Positions 19,063 through 27,970 of a stretch of 64,000 bases of DNA are shown piece after piece. A model generated the notes under the pieces. That model did not search any database and was not told the DNA's origin. It saw nothing but the letters and a program-made list of their open reading frames with translations. The stretch is from Chloroflexota bacterium (GTDB lineage: Bacteria > Chloroflexota > UBA6077 > SHYK01): the NCBI GenBank assembly GCA_035652535.1, contig DASRDP010000104.1, positions 1 to 64,000 on the forward strand, written 5' to 3'. Each line of letters starts with the position of its first letter. Within the stretch, counting starts at the first letter, position 1. The translations under genes were made by a program, and so were the position numbers.

Positions 19063-19132
19063 GCCAGAAGCCGCCGGAAGCGCCGCGCGCGGACGCGTCG
19101 CGCGCCTCGGCCAAGAGGCCGACGAGTTGCCG

Positions 19133-20311
19133 TCAGTCGAGGCGGAATCCGACGATCTGGAGGAGGGAAGCGAGGAGGTCGCGGTCGCCGGGCTCTGACG
19201 CCTCGGCTACCAACGCCGCCAGCCCGTGTATCGCGGCCAGGGCGCGCGGCGTGTCCAGGTCCTCGTCCATAGCGGCGAAGAAGGCGTCGCGATATGTCAG
19301 CGCGCGATCCGAGGGAGAGCCGCCGCGCGGGCCCTTCAGCGCATGGACGACGGAGCGCCAGCGATCCGCCGCCGCCTCGAGGTCGTCGGGTATGTATTCC
19401 AATCGCTGGCGGTACTGTGTGCCGATGAGATAGTAGCGCAGGGCATCGCCGCCGTAGACGGGGAGCAGATCGCGCGCGAACGCCATGTTGCCCTTCGACT
19501 TGCTCATCTTCTCCCCGTCCATCCATACGAGCCCGACGTGTACCCAGTACTGACAGAACGGACCGACGCCACTCGCCGTCTCGGACTGGGCGATCTCGCT
19601 GCAGTGGTGCGGAAAGATAAGGTCTTCACCGCCGCCGTGGATGTCGAGACGGGGGCCCAAGTACCGGTTCGCCATGGTGGAGCACTCGATGTGCCATCCG
19701 GGTCGCCCGGGGCCCCAGGGGCTCTCCCACACCGGCTCGCCCGGACGCGCAGCCTGCCAGAGCCGAAAGTCGAGCTGGTCCTCCTTGTTGGGATCATCGG
19801 GGTCCTCGCCCGTGTCGCGATGGGCCTGGAGCATGCCCGCGCGATCGAGGCCGCTCATCGCCCCATAGCCGGGGAACCGCGCGGCGCGAAAGTAGACCGA
19901 CCCGCCCCGGGGATACGCCATCCCCTTCTCGATCAGGCTCGTGATCGTCGCGATCATCCCCGGGATCTCCTCGGTGGCGCGCGGGTACACCGTGGGCATG
20001 ATGACGTTCAGGTCTTCCAGGTCGGCCAGGAAAATCTTCACGTACCGGTCGGCGAGCTCCCGGTAGTCCATCCCCAGGGCGTTGGCGCGCTCGATGAGGG
20101 GATCGTCGACATCGGTCACGTTCTGGACGTACCGAACCCCATGGCCGAGATAGCGGAGGTAACGCTGGAGCACGTCGAACACCAGGTAGGTTCGCGCGTG
20201 CCCCAGGTGAGTGGTGTCGTAGGGTGTCACGCCGCAGACGTACATCGTGACTGGTTCTGCACGGGGACGGACGGTCTCGAGCTCGTGGGAAGACGTGTTA
20301 AACAGGCGCAT
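19133..20311 (-). CDS. Cysteinyl-tRNA synthetase or MshC-type cysteine ligase
   Basis: A 392-residue class I ligase. It has a zinc-site Cys in YVCGVTPYD, the HIGH-type motif THLGHARTYLVFD, the second zinc region GWHIECSTM...GGEDLIFPHH and the signature KMSKSKGN. These are shared by CysRS, which charges tRNA-Cys, and MshC, which joins cysteine to GlcN-inositol in mycothiol synthesis. The protein is 70-100 residues shorter than typical CysRS, and the TPYDTTHLGH stretch is closer to MshC, while GHARTYLVFD looks like CysRS. It converges on the S9 peptidase gene. Confidence 0.8.
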   Translation of the reverse strand: MRLFNTSSHELETVRPRAEPVTMYVCGVTPYDTTHLGHARTYLVFDVLQRYLRYLGHGVRYVQNVTDVDDPLIERANALGMDYRELADRYVKIFLADLEDLNVIMPTVYPRATEEIPGMIATITSLIEKGMAYPRGGSVYFRAARFPGYGAMSGLDRAGMLQAHRDTGEDPDDPNKEDQLDFRLWQAARPGEPVWESPWGPGRPGWHIECSTMANRYLGPRLDIHGGGEDLIFPHHCSEIAQSETASGVGPFCQYWVHVGLVWMDGEKMSKSKGNMAFARDLLPVYGGDALRYYLIGTQYRQRLEYIPDDLEAAADRWRSVVHALKGPRGGSPSDRALTYRDAFFAAMDEDLDTPRALAAIHGLAALVAEASEPGDRDLLASLLQIVGFRLD

Positions 20312-20410
20312 CGATGCTCGCAGTTGGGGATTGGCCGACGGGTCATGATAGCACGCGCCAGGTCCAACAGTCCGACGCCAACAATATTGACAGTATGACT
20401 ATAAAGACTC

Positions 20411-20439
20411 TTGACATTGACGGCGGCCATTGCTATATT
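20411..20439 (+). promoter_or_regulatory. Consensus sigma-70-type promoter of hsp20
   Basis: TTGACA at 20411-20416 and TATATT at 20434-20439 are separated by exactly 17 bases. Transcription would start about 45 bases before the hsp20 ATG. A further TTGACA lies at 20387-20392. No CIRCE-type inverted repeat was seen in this stretch. Confidence 0.8.
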
Positions 20440-20489
20440 GGACCTGAAAAGGGGTCGAGAGCCCCACCACACATCGAGGAGGACCGACG

Positions 20490-20951
20490 ATGGCGAATCT
20501 CGTGCGCTGGGACCCGTTCGGAGAGGCTCTGAGCCTCAGGCAGGCAGTCGATCGGCTGTTCGAGGATGCCTGGGTTCGCCCGTGGCTCGGCCACGCGACC
20601 GATGGGGTAGCGGCACCACCCATCGACATGTACGAAACGGGTGAAGATCTCGTCGTGACCGCCTCCCTCCCGGGCGTCAAGCCGGAGGACGTCGAGATCA
20701 CGGTTCAGGGTGAGGTGCTCACGATTCGGGGTGAGGCCCGAGACGATGAGACCGTGAGTCAGGAGGCATATCATCGGCGCGAGCGCAAGTACGGGCGGTT
20801 TACCCGCCAGCTCGCCCTTCCGACGCCGGTCGACAGCACCAAAGCCGAGGCACACTTCGAGCACGGCGTGTTGAAGCTGCGCCTCCCCAAGATGGAGCAG
20901 GCGAAAGAGCGGCGAATTCAGATAACCAGTGCCTCGACGAACTCGCACTAG
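20490..20951 (+). CDS. Hsp20 small heat-shock protein
   Basis: A 153-residue alpha-crystallin-type chaperone that holds unfolding proteins in large oligomers. The N-terminus is MANLVRWDPFGEALSLRQAVDRLFED. The alpha-crystallin domain covers about residues 45-140, with DLVVTASLPGVKPEDVEITV, the KYGRFTRQLALP stretch and the HGVLKLRLPK end motif. GAGGAGG stands before ATG. It is a single-gene unit with a near-consensus promoter at 20411-20439 and a terminator at 20969. Confidence 0.92.
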   Translation: MANLVRWDPFGEALSLRQAVDRLFEDAWVRPWLGHATDGVAAPPIDMYETGEDLVVTASLPGVKPEDVEITVQGEVLTIRGEARDDETVSQEAYHRRERKYGRFTRQLALPTPVDSTKAEAHFEHGVLKLRLPKMEQAKERRIQITSASTNSH

Positions 20952-20968
20952 CCGAGCGTGACCCGTGA

Positions 20969-20998
20969 GCGGCCCGAGTTGTCGGGCCGCTTTTCATT
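20969..20998. terminator. Rho-independent terminator after hsp20
   Basis: A perfect 9-bp stem, GCGGCCCGA and TCGGGCCGC, with loop GTTG, followed by TTTTCATTT. It ends hsp20, and being symmetric it may also stop the leftward selA transcript, whose stop is at 21004. Confidence 0.88.
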
Positions 20999-21003
20999 TG
21001 TCG

Positions 21004-22395
21004 TCACCAGCTCGCGAGGGCCTCAATCGCATCGGCGACGAATTGATCCTCATTCGGCGCGATGGTTCGCACGTCCAGCAGCACGCGATCGTGGGCGACC
21101 CGGGCGACAATGGGCGGGGACCAGTGGCGAAGCCATTCGGCCACCTGTGCACACGAGCGCGTCGGGTGTTCGAGGGCCACAGCGAAGCTGGGAAGCACCT
21201 CGCCGGGAAGAGATCCGCCGCCAACCGCGGCCGTTGAGTCCGCCACGTGGGCAAACGGACTCCCCGCCGCCCGCGCGATCGCCGAGGCGCGAGCGCCGAG
21301 CTCGTCCGGCGTGGCTGAGATCATTCGCCACACGGGGATGGCCGTTTCCGCTTCCTGGCGCACGTAGTGCGCCAGGGTGGCACGGAGCCCGGCTAGCGTC
21401 ACCTTGTCGGGCCGCAGCGCCCGCGTGAGGGGGTGCCGGGTGATGGCGGCGATGGCTTGCTCGCCGCCGACGAGGATGCCGGCCTGCGGCCCGCCGAGCA
21501 GCTTGTCTCCGCTGAAGCACACCACGTCGGCGCCCGCGCGCACGCTTTCCTGCGGCATGGGCTCGTGACCCAGTCCAAATCGCTCGGTGGGGAGAAGGCT
21601 CCCGCTCCCCAAATCGTCCACAAGGAGGCGTCCGTGGCGGTGCGCGATTGCCGCCAGATCCTCGATGCTTGCGCTGTGGGTGAATCCAACGACCCGGAAG
21701 TTGCTGGCGTGAACCCGGAGGAGGACGGCTGTCTCGTCCGTGAGGGCGGCGGCGTAGTCCTCCGCGTAGGTCCGATTGGTGGTGCCGACCTCGACGAGGC
21801 GAGCGCCGCTCTGGCGCAAGACGTCGGGGATCCGAAATCCGCCGCCAATCTCTACGAGCTGCCCGCGCGAGATGACAACCTCTCGGCCCGCGGCGAGCGC
21901 AGCCAGCGCGAGGAGCACCGCGCTGGCGTTGTTGTTGACGACCAATGCGGCTTCGGCGCCGGTCAGGGAGCAGAGGAGGTCCGACACGTGGCCGTGCCGG
22001 GAGCCCCGCGCCCCGCGTTGGAGATCGAACTCGAGCGAGCTGTACCCCTGCGCGAGACGCTCCATGGCGCGAATCGCCGCCGCGCTAAGCGGCGCCCGCC
22101 CCAGGTTGGTGTGGAGGATAATGCCGGTCGCATTGACGACCGGTCGCAGACTCGGCTCGTCGCCCCGCGCGAGCCGTGCGCTGGCATTGGCGAGGAGCGT
22201 CTCCGGACTCGGCGGCTCGCCGGTGGCGCGCTCCCGAGAGTCGGCCACGGCCGACCGGATCGCGTCAACGACGGTGGCGCGAGGGAACTCCTGGAGGAGT
22301 CGGCGCGCAGTCTCGGTCTCCAGCAGTTGGCCGATGCTGGGGAGCGAACGACGGGCGTCCTCACCCGTGCCGTCGCGTGTACCGACGTCTGCCAC
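21004..22395 (-). CDS. selA: L-seryl-tRNA(Sec) selenium transferase SelA
   Basis: A 463-residue PLP enzyme that converts Ser-tRNA(Sec) to Sec-tRNA(Sec) using selenophosphate. Characteristic stretches are VVNATGIILHTNLGRAPLS, VVNNNASAVLLAL, SRGQLVEIGGGFRIPD, VGTTNRTYAEDY and DLGSGSLLP. The PLP lysine is in CFSGDKLLGGPQAG. The start is GTG, with GGAGGG immediately upstream. With selB at 13288 it indicates that this organism makes selenoproteins. selC and selD were not seen in the window. Confidence 0.93.
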   Translation of the reverse strand: MADVGTRDGTGEDARRSLPSIGQLLETETARRLLQEFPRATVVDAIRSAVADSRERATGEPPSPETLLANASARLARGDEPSLRPVVNATGIILHTNLGRAPLSAAAIRAMERLAQGYSSLEFDLQRGARGSRHGHVSDLLCSLTGAEAALVVNNNASAVLLALAALAAGREVVISRGQLVEIGGGFRIPDVLRQSGARLVEVGTTNRTYAEDYAAALTDETAVLLRVHASNFRVVGFTHSASIEDLAAIAHRHGRLLVDDLGSGSLLPTERFGLGHEPMPQESVRAGADVVCFSGDKLLGGPQAGILVGGEQAIAAITRHPLTRALRPDKVTLAGLRATLAHYVRQEAETAIPVWRMISATPDELGARASAIARAAGSPFAHVADSTAAVGGGSLPGEVLPSFAVALEHPTRSCAQVAEWLRHWSPPIVARVAHDRVLLDVRTIAPNEDQFVADAIEALASW

Positions 22396-22499
22396 GAACC
22401 CTCCAGCTCCCCTTGGATGCGATTCTACGGAGGGCTGTGGCCCGCCAGCAACGAACCGCCGCGTTGCCTATACTCTGCGCGGCTGGAGTGTGGAGTCTC

Positions 22500-24710
22500 A
22501 TGGCACCATCGGCGCGCGTGACCGTGATCGTGGTGACATGGAACGGCCGTGCGCACCTCGGCCCATGCCTGGACGCCCTCAGCCGCCAGACCCTCACCGA
22601 TTTCGATGTGATCCTGGTCGACAACGGCTCGACCGACGGCTCAGCGGAATTCGTTTCCCAACACTTCCCCTCCGTCCGTGTCATCCGGAACGCGCGCAAC
22701 CTCGGCTTCGCGGCGGCCAACAACATCGGCATCCGCGCCAGCGACACCCCCTACGTCGCCACCCTCAACAACGACACGATTGCGGAGTCCACGTGGCTCG
22801 AAGCCCTCGTGCGCGTCGCTGAGTCGCGTCCCGAGCTGGGCTCCGTGGCCTCCAAGATGGTGTTCGCTCACGACCCCACCACCATCAATTCGTGCGGCAT
22901 CGCCATCGACCCGGCCGCCATCGCCTGGGACCTCTGGGGCGGATATCCCGCCGCGGCGGTCGACCAGCCCCGGACCGTCTTCGGCCCATGCGCCGGCGCG
23001 GCGCTGTATCGGCGGGCGATGCTGGACGAAGTGGGGCTGTTCGACGAGGACTTCTTCGCCTATCTCGAAGACGTGGATCTGGCCTGGCGGGCACGCCTCC
23101 GCGGCTGGGACTCCGTGCTGGCGCCGGACGCGATCGTCCACCACGCCCACGCGGGCACCCTTGGCGAGGGGTCGCCGACGAAGCGCTTCCTGCTGGCGAG
23201 GAACAAAGTCTGGACCATCGCCAAGTGCGCCCCGTTCGCCCAGCTGCTGCGCTGGCTTCCACTGATGCTGATCTACGACGCCGGCGCCGCGTCGTTCGGC
23301 GTCATCCACGGGCGGGACTGGGCCTCCGTGCGCGGCCGGCTCGCCGGCCTCCGAGGCATCGGACGAGCGCTCGACAAGCGGCGGGCAATCCAGGCCCGCC
23401 GCTCCGTTTCGTGGGCGCGCCTGCGCCCCCTCTTCGCGCCCCTCGCTCCGCCCTGGGACGTGCCCCGACGGTATCGCCACCTCGTGGCGCCCCCTCGGTC
23501 CGTTGGTCCACCGGACCATCGTGGGCGCCCCGCGGCCCTCCGCGACAGAATGCGCCAGCCCTTGCTCGACGCCGCCGGGCTCGCCCTGCGGTCGTCAGGG
23601 AAGCGGGCGTCACAAGGCGAGCCGCGCGTGGTGGTGCTGCGGCCCGACCACCTGGGCGACGTGCTCCTATCGCGGCCGGCGCTCCAGCTGCTGCGCGACA
23701 GCCTCCCCCCGAACGCTGTAACCACGGTGGTGGGACCGTGGAGCGCGGCGGCGCTCGAGGGCACCGCCCTGCGGGTGGTGACGTTCGCCTTTCCCGCGTT
23801 CACGCGCGCGCCCAAGCCGAATGCCCTGGCGCCGTACGCGACGCTCCTCGCCCTCGCGACGCGCCTGCGCGCCGAGCGGTTTGACGCGGCGCTCGTGCTG
23901 CGGCCCGACCATTGGTGGGGTGCGCTTGCCGTCGCCCTTGCCGGCATCCCAGTGCGGGTTGGCCATCGAACACCCGGAACGGCCCCGTTCCTCACCCACG
24001 CCGTGAGCGACGGAGACGGGGAGCACGCGGCAGACACGGCCCATCGCGCGGCGCTCGCCCTGCTCGCGGCTCTGGGGCGGGAGGCGTCCGCCTGCCCGGA
24101 CCGACATGTCACCGTCACCTACGCTCCGCGACCGGCAAGCGCTCGCGCGGCGGACGCCTGGCTCGCGCGGGAGGCGATCGATGCGGACCGCTTCATCGTT
24201 GTTCACCCGGGCGCGGGCGCAGACGTGAAGCTGTGGCCTGCCAAACGGTGGGCGGCCCTCTTCGCGGCGCTGCCAGACCCCGCGATCGTCGGGCTCACGG
24301 CCGGTCCCGGCGAGGAGACTCTCCGGGAGCAGGTGCGTCTGCAATGCCCCCGTCAGCTCCACGTCGCGCCGCGGCTCGACTGGGACGGCCTGGCCGCGCT
24401 CTACGCGAGGGCCAGACTCGTGATTGGTGTCGATAGCGGACCCCTGCACCTCGCGGCCGCCGTCGGAACCCCGACGGTTCGGCTCTACGGTCCCACCGAT
24501 CCCAGGTGGTATGGTCCGCGCGGCCAGGGCACCGCGCACGAGGCGATCAGGTCCGAGCTACCGTGCGCTCCCTGCGGTGACCTCGATCATCCCCCGTGCG
24601 GGTTCCGCTTCGATGCGCCGTGCATGGCGTCGATCTCGGTCGAGGCCGTCGCAAGGGCCGCCGACGCGCTCTTTCGGCTTCGGGCCTCGGCCTCCGGACC
24701 ATTCAGGTGA
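22500..24710 (+). CDS. GT2-GT9 fusion glycosyltransferase
   Basis: A 736-residue two-domain enzyme. Residues about 1-290 are a family 2 glycosyltransferase (VTVIVVTWNGRAHLGPCLDAL, ILVDNGSTDGS, NNIGIRASDTPYVATLNND, FDEDFFAYLEDVDLAWRAR). A linker of about 80 residues follows. Residues about 375-725 are a family 9, heptosyltransferase-like domain (VVVLRPDHLGDVLLSRPALQ, VVHPGAGADVKLWPAKRW, GVDSGPLHLAAAVGTPTVRLYGPTDP). The ATG at 22500 opens the GT2 domain exactly. The next gene begins inside its stop codon. The fusion suggests two consecutive sugar additions in surface glycan assembly. Confidence 0.88.
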   Translation: MAPSARVTVIVVTWNGRAHLGPCLDALSRQTLTDFDVILVDNGSTDGSAEFVSQHFPSVRVIRNARNLGFAAANNIGIRASDTPYVATLNNDTIAESTWLEALVRVAESRPELGSVASKMVFAHDPTTINSCGIAIDPAAIAWDLWGGYPAAAVDQPRTVFGPCAGAALYRRAMLDEVGLFDEDFFAYLEDVDLAWRARLRGWDSVLAPDAIVHHAHAGTLGEGSPTKRFLLARNKVWTIAKCAPFAQLLRWLPLMLIYDAGAASFGVIHGRDWASVRGRLAGLRGIGRALDKRRAIQARRSVSWARLRPLFAPLAPPWDVPRRYRHLVAPPRSVGPPDHRGRPAALRDRMRQPLLDAAGLALRSSGKRASQGEPRVVVLRPDHLGDVLLSRPALQLLRDSLPPNAVTTVVGPWSAAALEGTALRVVTFAFPAFTRAPKPNALAPYATLLALATRLRAERFDAALVLRPDHWWGALAVALAGIPVRVGHRTPGTAPFLTHAVSDGDGEHAADTAHRAALALLAALGREASACPDRHVTVTYAPRPASARAADAWLAREAIDADRFIVVHPGAGADVKLWPAKRWAALFAALPDPAIVGLTAGPGEETLREQVRLQCPRQLHVAPRLDWDGLAALYARARLVIGVDSGPLHLAAAVGTPTVRLYGPTDPRWYGPRGQGTAHEAIRSELPCAPCGDLDHPPCGFRFDAPCMASISVEAVARAADALFRLRASASGPFR

Positions 24711-25864
24711 GCGTAAAAGGGGCGCTCAAGAAGTGCGCCCTCGCTGGCGGACTCGTCGCCGCATCTACGTTCGGGGTTTGGGCCTGGGCGACGGGCGTGC
24801 GGCGGCGTCCGACCGCGCGGGACGTTCGGCGCATCCTCGTCATTCGCCTGGATTTGATGGGCGACGTCGTGTTCTCGCTGCCGGCCATCGAGCTGCTCGC
24901 GGAACAGTACCCCGAGGCCACCGTCGACGTCCTGGTCCTGCCCTATACGGCGCCCCTGCTGCGCGGCGTCGCGCACGTCCGGCGGATCCACACCCTCGAC
25001 GTCAATCAGTTTCGACGTCCCAGTGGCTGGCGTCGTGCCGCGGAGCTGATCGCGTGCATTCGCTCGCTTCGAGCGCAGCGGTACGATCTGGCGATCGGCC
25101 TCTCCGGCCTCATGGGCGGCGTATTCGCGGCGCTCAGCGGCGCCCGCTGGCGCGCCGGCTATGCGGCGGAGACCCTTCCTGGCTGCTACAACCTTCGCGT
25201 GCCAGGCCGTCGCTATCGCGAGGCAAAGCACGAGGTGATGTACTGCGTCGACCTCGTTCGCGCGATTGCCGGAGGACCGGCGCGCGACGTGGCCCCGCGC
25301 CTGTCGCCCGCCACGCCGGAGCGGCCGCCGGCATCGCCCTACATGGTCCTCGTTCCGGGCGCCAACAACGGACGGGCCAAACGCTGGCCGCCCGCCTACT
25401 GGGCCGCCCTGGCCGATGCGCTCGCGACGACCTCCGAAGGCGAGATCGTGCTCGCCGGGTCGGAATCCGAGGGCAGTTTGGCTCGGGAGATCGCGACGCT
25501 CGCCCGCTGCGCAATCGTGAATCGCGCAGGACAGACGTCGGTCGATGAGCTGGTGTCGCTCCTGGCCGGCGCCCGGGTCGTGGTCGCCGGAGACACCGGG
25601 CCCCTCCACGTCGCCGCTGCCCTCGGGCGCCCCGTCGTGGGGATCTTCGGCCCGACCGATCCGGTGAACACGGGTCCGCTGGGATCCGCGTCCACCGTCG
25701 TGCGCCTCGGCCTCACCTGCAGCCCCTGCTACGACTTGCGCAGCCCCGCGGACTGCAAGCTGCCCGATCGCAGCACCCGGTGCATGTGGGGACTCGACCC
25801 ATCGACCGTGGAGCAGGCGGTGCGAAACGCGCTCGCCACGGCGCCCTCCGCAGCGCACGGGTGA
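24707..25864 (+). CDS. Family 9 glycosyltransferase (heptosyltransferase-like)
   Basis: A 385-residue GT9 protein. After a hydrophobic N-terminal helix (residues about 10-25), which may anchor it in the membrane, come ILVIRLDLMGDVVFSLPAIELL, MVLVPGANNGRAKRWPPAYW and VVAGDTGPLHVAAALGRPVVGIFGPTDP. The GTG at 24707 overlaps the stop of the upstream fusion gene in GTGA, a sign of translational coupling. GT9 enzymes move ADP-heptose or similar nucleotide sugars. Without LPS genes around, the real substrate is open. Confidence 0.88.
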   Translation: MSVKGALKKCALAGGLVAASTFGVWAWATGVRRRPTARDVRRILVIRLDLMGDVVFSLPAIELLAEQYPEATVDVLVLPYTAPLLRGVAHVRRIHTLDVNQFRRPSGWRRAAELIACIRSLRAQRYDLAIGLSGLMGGVFAALSGARWRAGYAAETLPGCYNLRVPGRRYREAKHEVMYCVDLVRAIAGGPARDVAPRLSPATPERPPASPYMVLVPGANNGRAKRWPPAYWAALADALATTSEGEIVLAGSESEGSLAREIATLARCAIVNRAGQTSVDELVSLLAGARVVVAGDTGPLHVAAALGRPVVGIFGPTDPVNTGPLGSASTVVRLGLTCSPCYDLRSPADCKLPDRSTRCMWGLDPSTVEQAVRNALATAPSAAHG

Positions 25865-25908
25865 GCGGATTTTGCCCGACCTCGGGAGGAGCCTGTACCC
25901 TCTCCGAT

Positions 25909-27042
25909 ATGCGGCACATACTGGTCGTCAAGCTCGCCGATCTCGGTGACGTGCTCACGGCCACCCCGGCGCTCCGCGCCCTTCGAAATTCCTTCCCCGG
26001 CGCGCGCATCACCGCGCTCGTCACCCCGCACGCAGCCCCGCTCCTTCAGCCGAGCAGCGCCGTGGATGAGGTCATCACCTTCCCCAAGGCCGCGTTCGAC
26101 GACTTTCGATCCGTCCTCGGCCCGCGCAGTGGCCCGCGGTCGCTCGCCGCCGCCCTGGGACTCGCGGCCCGCCTGCGCGCCGGGCGGTTCGACGCCCTGG
26201 TGCTGCTCCACCACCTCGTCACGCCGGTCGGGGCGCTGAAGTATCGGGCGCTGGCGCGCGCGACAGACGCGCCGGTCCGCGCGGGCCTGGACAATGGGCG
26301 CGGCGCGTTTCTCACCCACCGCGCCGCGGACGCGGGCTTCGGGGCGCGCCATGAAGTCGAGTACTGCCTCGCGGTGGTCGAGGCGCTTGGAGCGCGCGCC
26401 GAACGGACGCCGATGGAGATGTCGCTCAGTCCGTTTGAGGCGGACGAAGCCGCGCGGCGCTGGCAGCGGCTCGGCCTCGATCCATCCGACGTCGCGATTC
26501 TTCATCCGGGGTCGGGACGGTACAGCCTGGCCCGACGGTGGTCGCCAGAGCGCTTCGCCGCCGTGGGCGACGCGCTGGCGAGCGATGGGCTGCGCCCGGT
26601 CCTGGTGGCCGGCCCGGGCGAGGAGGCGCTCGCTCGGGAAGTTCAGCAGGCGATGCGATCCCCCTCCTCCACCCTCTCCGGTCTCGACGTGCGGGCGCTT
26701 GCCGCCTCGATGCAGGGCACCCGAATCTTCGTGGGGAACGACAGCGGCGTCATGCACCTGGCGGCCGCGGTCGGTACGCGGGTCGTCGCGGTCTTCGGCC
26801 TCTCCAACCATCGGGCCTGGGGCCCATTTCCACCGGAGGCCCACACCGTGGTCCGCCTGCCCCTCCCGTGCAGTCCCTGCTTCTACACGGGCCATGGCCT
26901 CGGCACGCCGCAGGGCTGCGCGTCGCGCGCGTGCCTCACAGACCTCCACGCTCAGCTCGTGATCGACGCGGCCCGCCGGGCCGTCCGGGGCGAGCCGGAT
27001 CCGGCGCCCGTCGCGACGGGAGGCGAGGCCAGTGGCGCCTGA
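25909..27042 (+). CDS. Family 9 glycosyltransferase, third in operon
   Basis: A 377-residue GT9 enzyme that begins HILVVKLADLGDVLTATPALR and contains AILHPGSGRYSLARRWSPERF and VGNDSGVMHLAAAVGTRVVAVFGLS. The late CSPCFYTGHGLGTPQGC region has several Cys. ATG 25909 fits the family start, and a TACCCT sequence lies 7 bases before it. An in-frame GTG at 25861 overlapping the previous stop in GTGA is the alternative and would add 16 residues. The stop overlaps the next gene by 11 bases. Confidence 0.85.
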   Translation: MRHILVVKLADLGDVLTATPALRALRNSFPGARITALVTPHAAPLLQPSSAVDEVITFPKAAFDDFRSVLGPRSGPRSLAAALGLAARLRAGRFDALVLLHHLVTPVGALKYRALARATDAPVRAGLDNGRGAFLTHRAADAGFGARHEVEYCLAVVEALGARAERTPMEMSLSPFEADEAARRWQRLGLDPSDVAILHPGSGRYSLARRWSPERFAAVGDALASDGLRPVLVAGPGEEALAREVQQAMRSPSSTLSGLDVRALAASMQGTRIFVGNDSGVMHLAAAVGTRVVAVFGLSNHRAWGPFPPEAHTVVRLPLPCSPCFYTGHGLGTPQGCASRACLTDLHAQLVIDAARRAVRGEPDPAPVATGGEASGA

Positions 27043-27583
27043 ACCGGGCAGCGTCGCCCCCGTCGAATGCCCACGCCACCGGAACGTCCGGACCTATCTC
27101 CGGTGTGGCCGCTGCGGCGCCGCTATCTGTCCCAAGTGCCTGGTGCACACGCCCGTGGGTGCGCGCTGTCCGACGTGCGCGCGACCGGCCGGCGGGTTGC
27201 CGAGCCTGGGCCTCCTCGTCTACGGCCGATCGATCGGCGCCGGCGTCGGCGTCGGGGCCATGTGCGGAGCGTTTCTGGCCGTCATTCAATTCGGCGCGCT
27301 GGCATTTCTCCCCATGCTGCTGATGGGGTTTCTCGTGGGCGAGGCGGTCTCCGCGGCCGGCCGCCGGCGGCCCGCCCGCGAGCTCGCCGTCATCGCCTTC
27401 CTGTCCGCCGTCGTGGGACCGGTCGCCGGTCGCGCCCTGGTCTTCTGGCTCTTGACGCCGATTGCGGACCCCGCCATTCGGGCGTCGTTCGCGCTTTCGG
27501 CGGCGTTTCAGGCCTTGGGGGCCTTCGGCGTGCTGCTGGCGATCGTCGCCGGCGTCATCGCCTCGTCGCGCGTCAGCGGGTGA
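27032..27583 (+). CDS. Zinc-ribbon membrane protein
   Basis: A 183-residue protein. Residues about 12-51 carry a B-box-like zinc site (CPRHRNVRTYLRCGRCGAAICPKC, then CPTC), followed by three to four hydrophobic helices between about residues 65 and 180. Such zinc-ribbon plus membrane proteins are common in Chloroflexota and Actinobacteria without known function. GGGAGG precedes the GTG, which overlaps the end of the GT9 gene, so it belongs to the glycosyltransferase operon. It could be a membrane partner for the glycan pathway; this is inference. Confidence 0.75.
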   Translation: MAPEPGSVAPVECPRHRNVRTYLRCGRCGAAICPKCLVHTPVGARCPTCARPAGGLPSLGLLVYGRSIGAGVGVGAMCGAFLAVIQFGALAFLPMLLMGFLVGEAVSAAGRRRPARELAVIAFLSAVVGPVAGRALVFWLLTPIADPAIRASFALSAAFQALGAFGVLLAIVAGVIASSRVSG

Positions 27584-27610
27584 CGAACCCCGCGCCCGTC
27601 AGCCGGGCAG

Positions 27611-27970
27611 TCAGGAGATCGGCTGCGCAACCGGCCGCTCCCTGGCGTTCGCCGAGCCCGCCGGACGCGCATCGGCCTCGCATGGATCATCATCGGGGAC
27701 GCTCATCGGGCTCGGGCGACGCCAGCACGCGCGCGCGGCGGACATGCATCGAATCTGCTCGTCGGCGGTGAGGGGCGGGGTCCCCATGAGGCAGACGATT
27801 TGGTACAGAAGACGGCAGCCATCGTCGCCGGGCTCTTCGGGTCCCGACCACCGCTCGCGGTAGTGAACGCACGCGCCCTTGTGGCGCCGCCAGTTCGGGT
27901 TGTCCTGGATCGTGTCGGTCGCCTCGCAGCGGAGTTTCGGCATTCTACCACACGGTATTTCGGCGCTCAT
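27611..27970 (-). CDS. Cys-rich protein, third gene of the XRE-DUF2851 operon
   Basis: A 119-residue hydrophilic protein with eight Cys at positions 7, 15, 34, 52, 60, 75, 82 and 97. The core IQDNPNWRRHKGACVHYRE and CRLLYQIVCLMGTPP looks conserved in design, while the last 35 residues look disordered. The ATG at 27970 overlaps the stop of the DUF2851 gene in ATGA, which fixes the start and ties the two genes. The Cys pattern suggests metal binding or an iron-sulfur cluster, but I recognise no family. An ATG at 27943 is a less likely alternative start. Confidence 0.65.
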   Translation of the reverse strand: MSAEIPCGRMPKLRCEATDTIQDNPNWRRHKGACVHYRERWSGPEEPGDDGCRLLYQIVCLMGTPPLTADEQIRCMSAARACWRRPSPMSVPDDDPCEADARPAGSANARERPVAQPIS

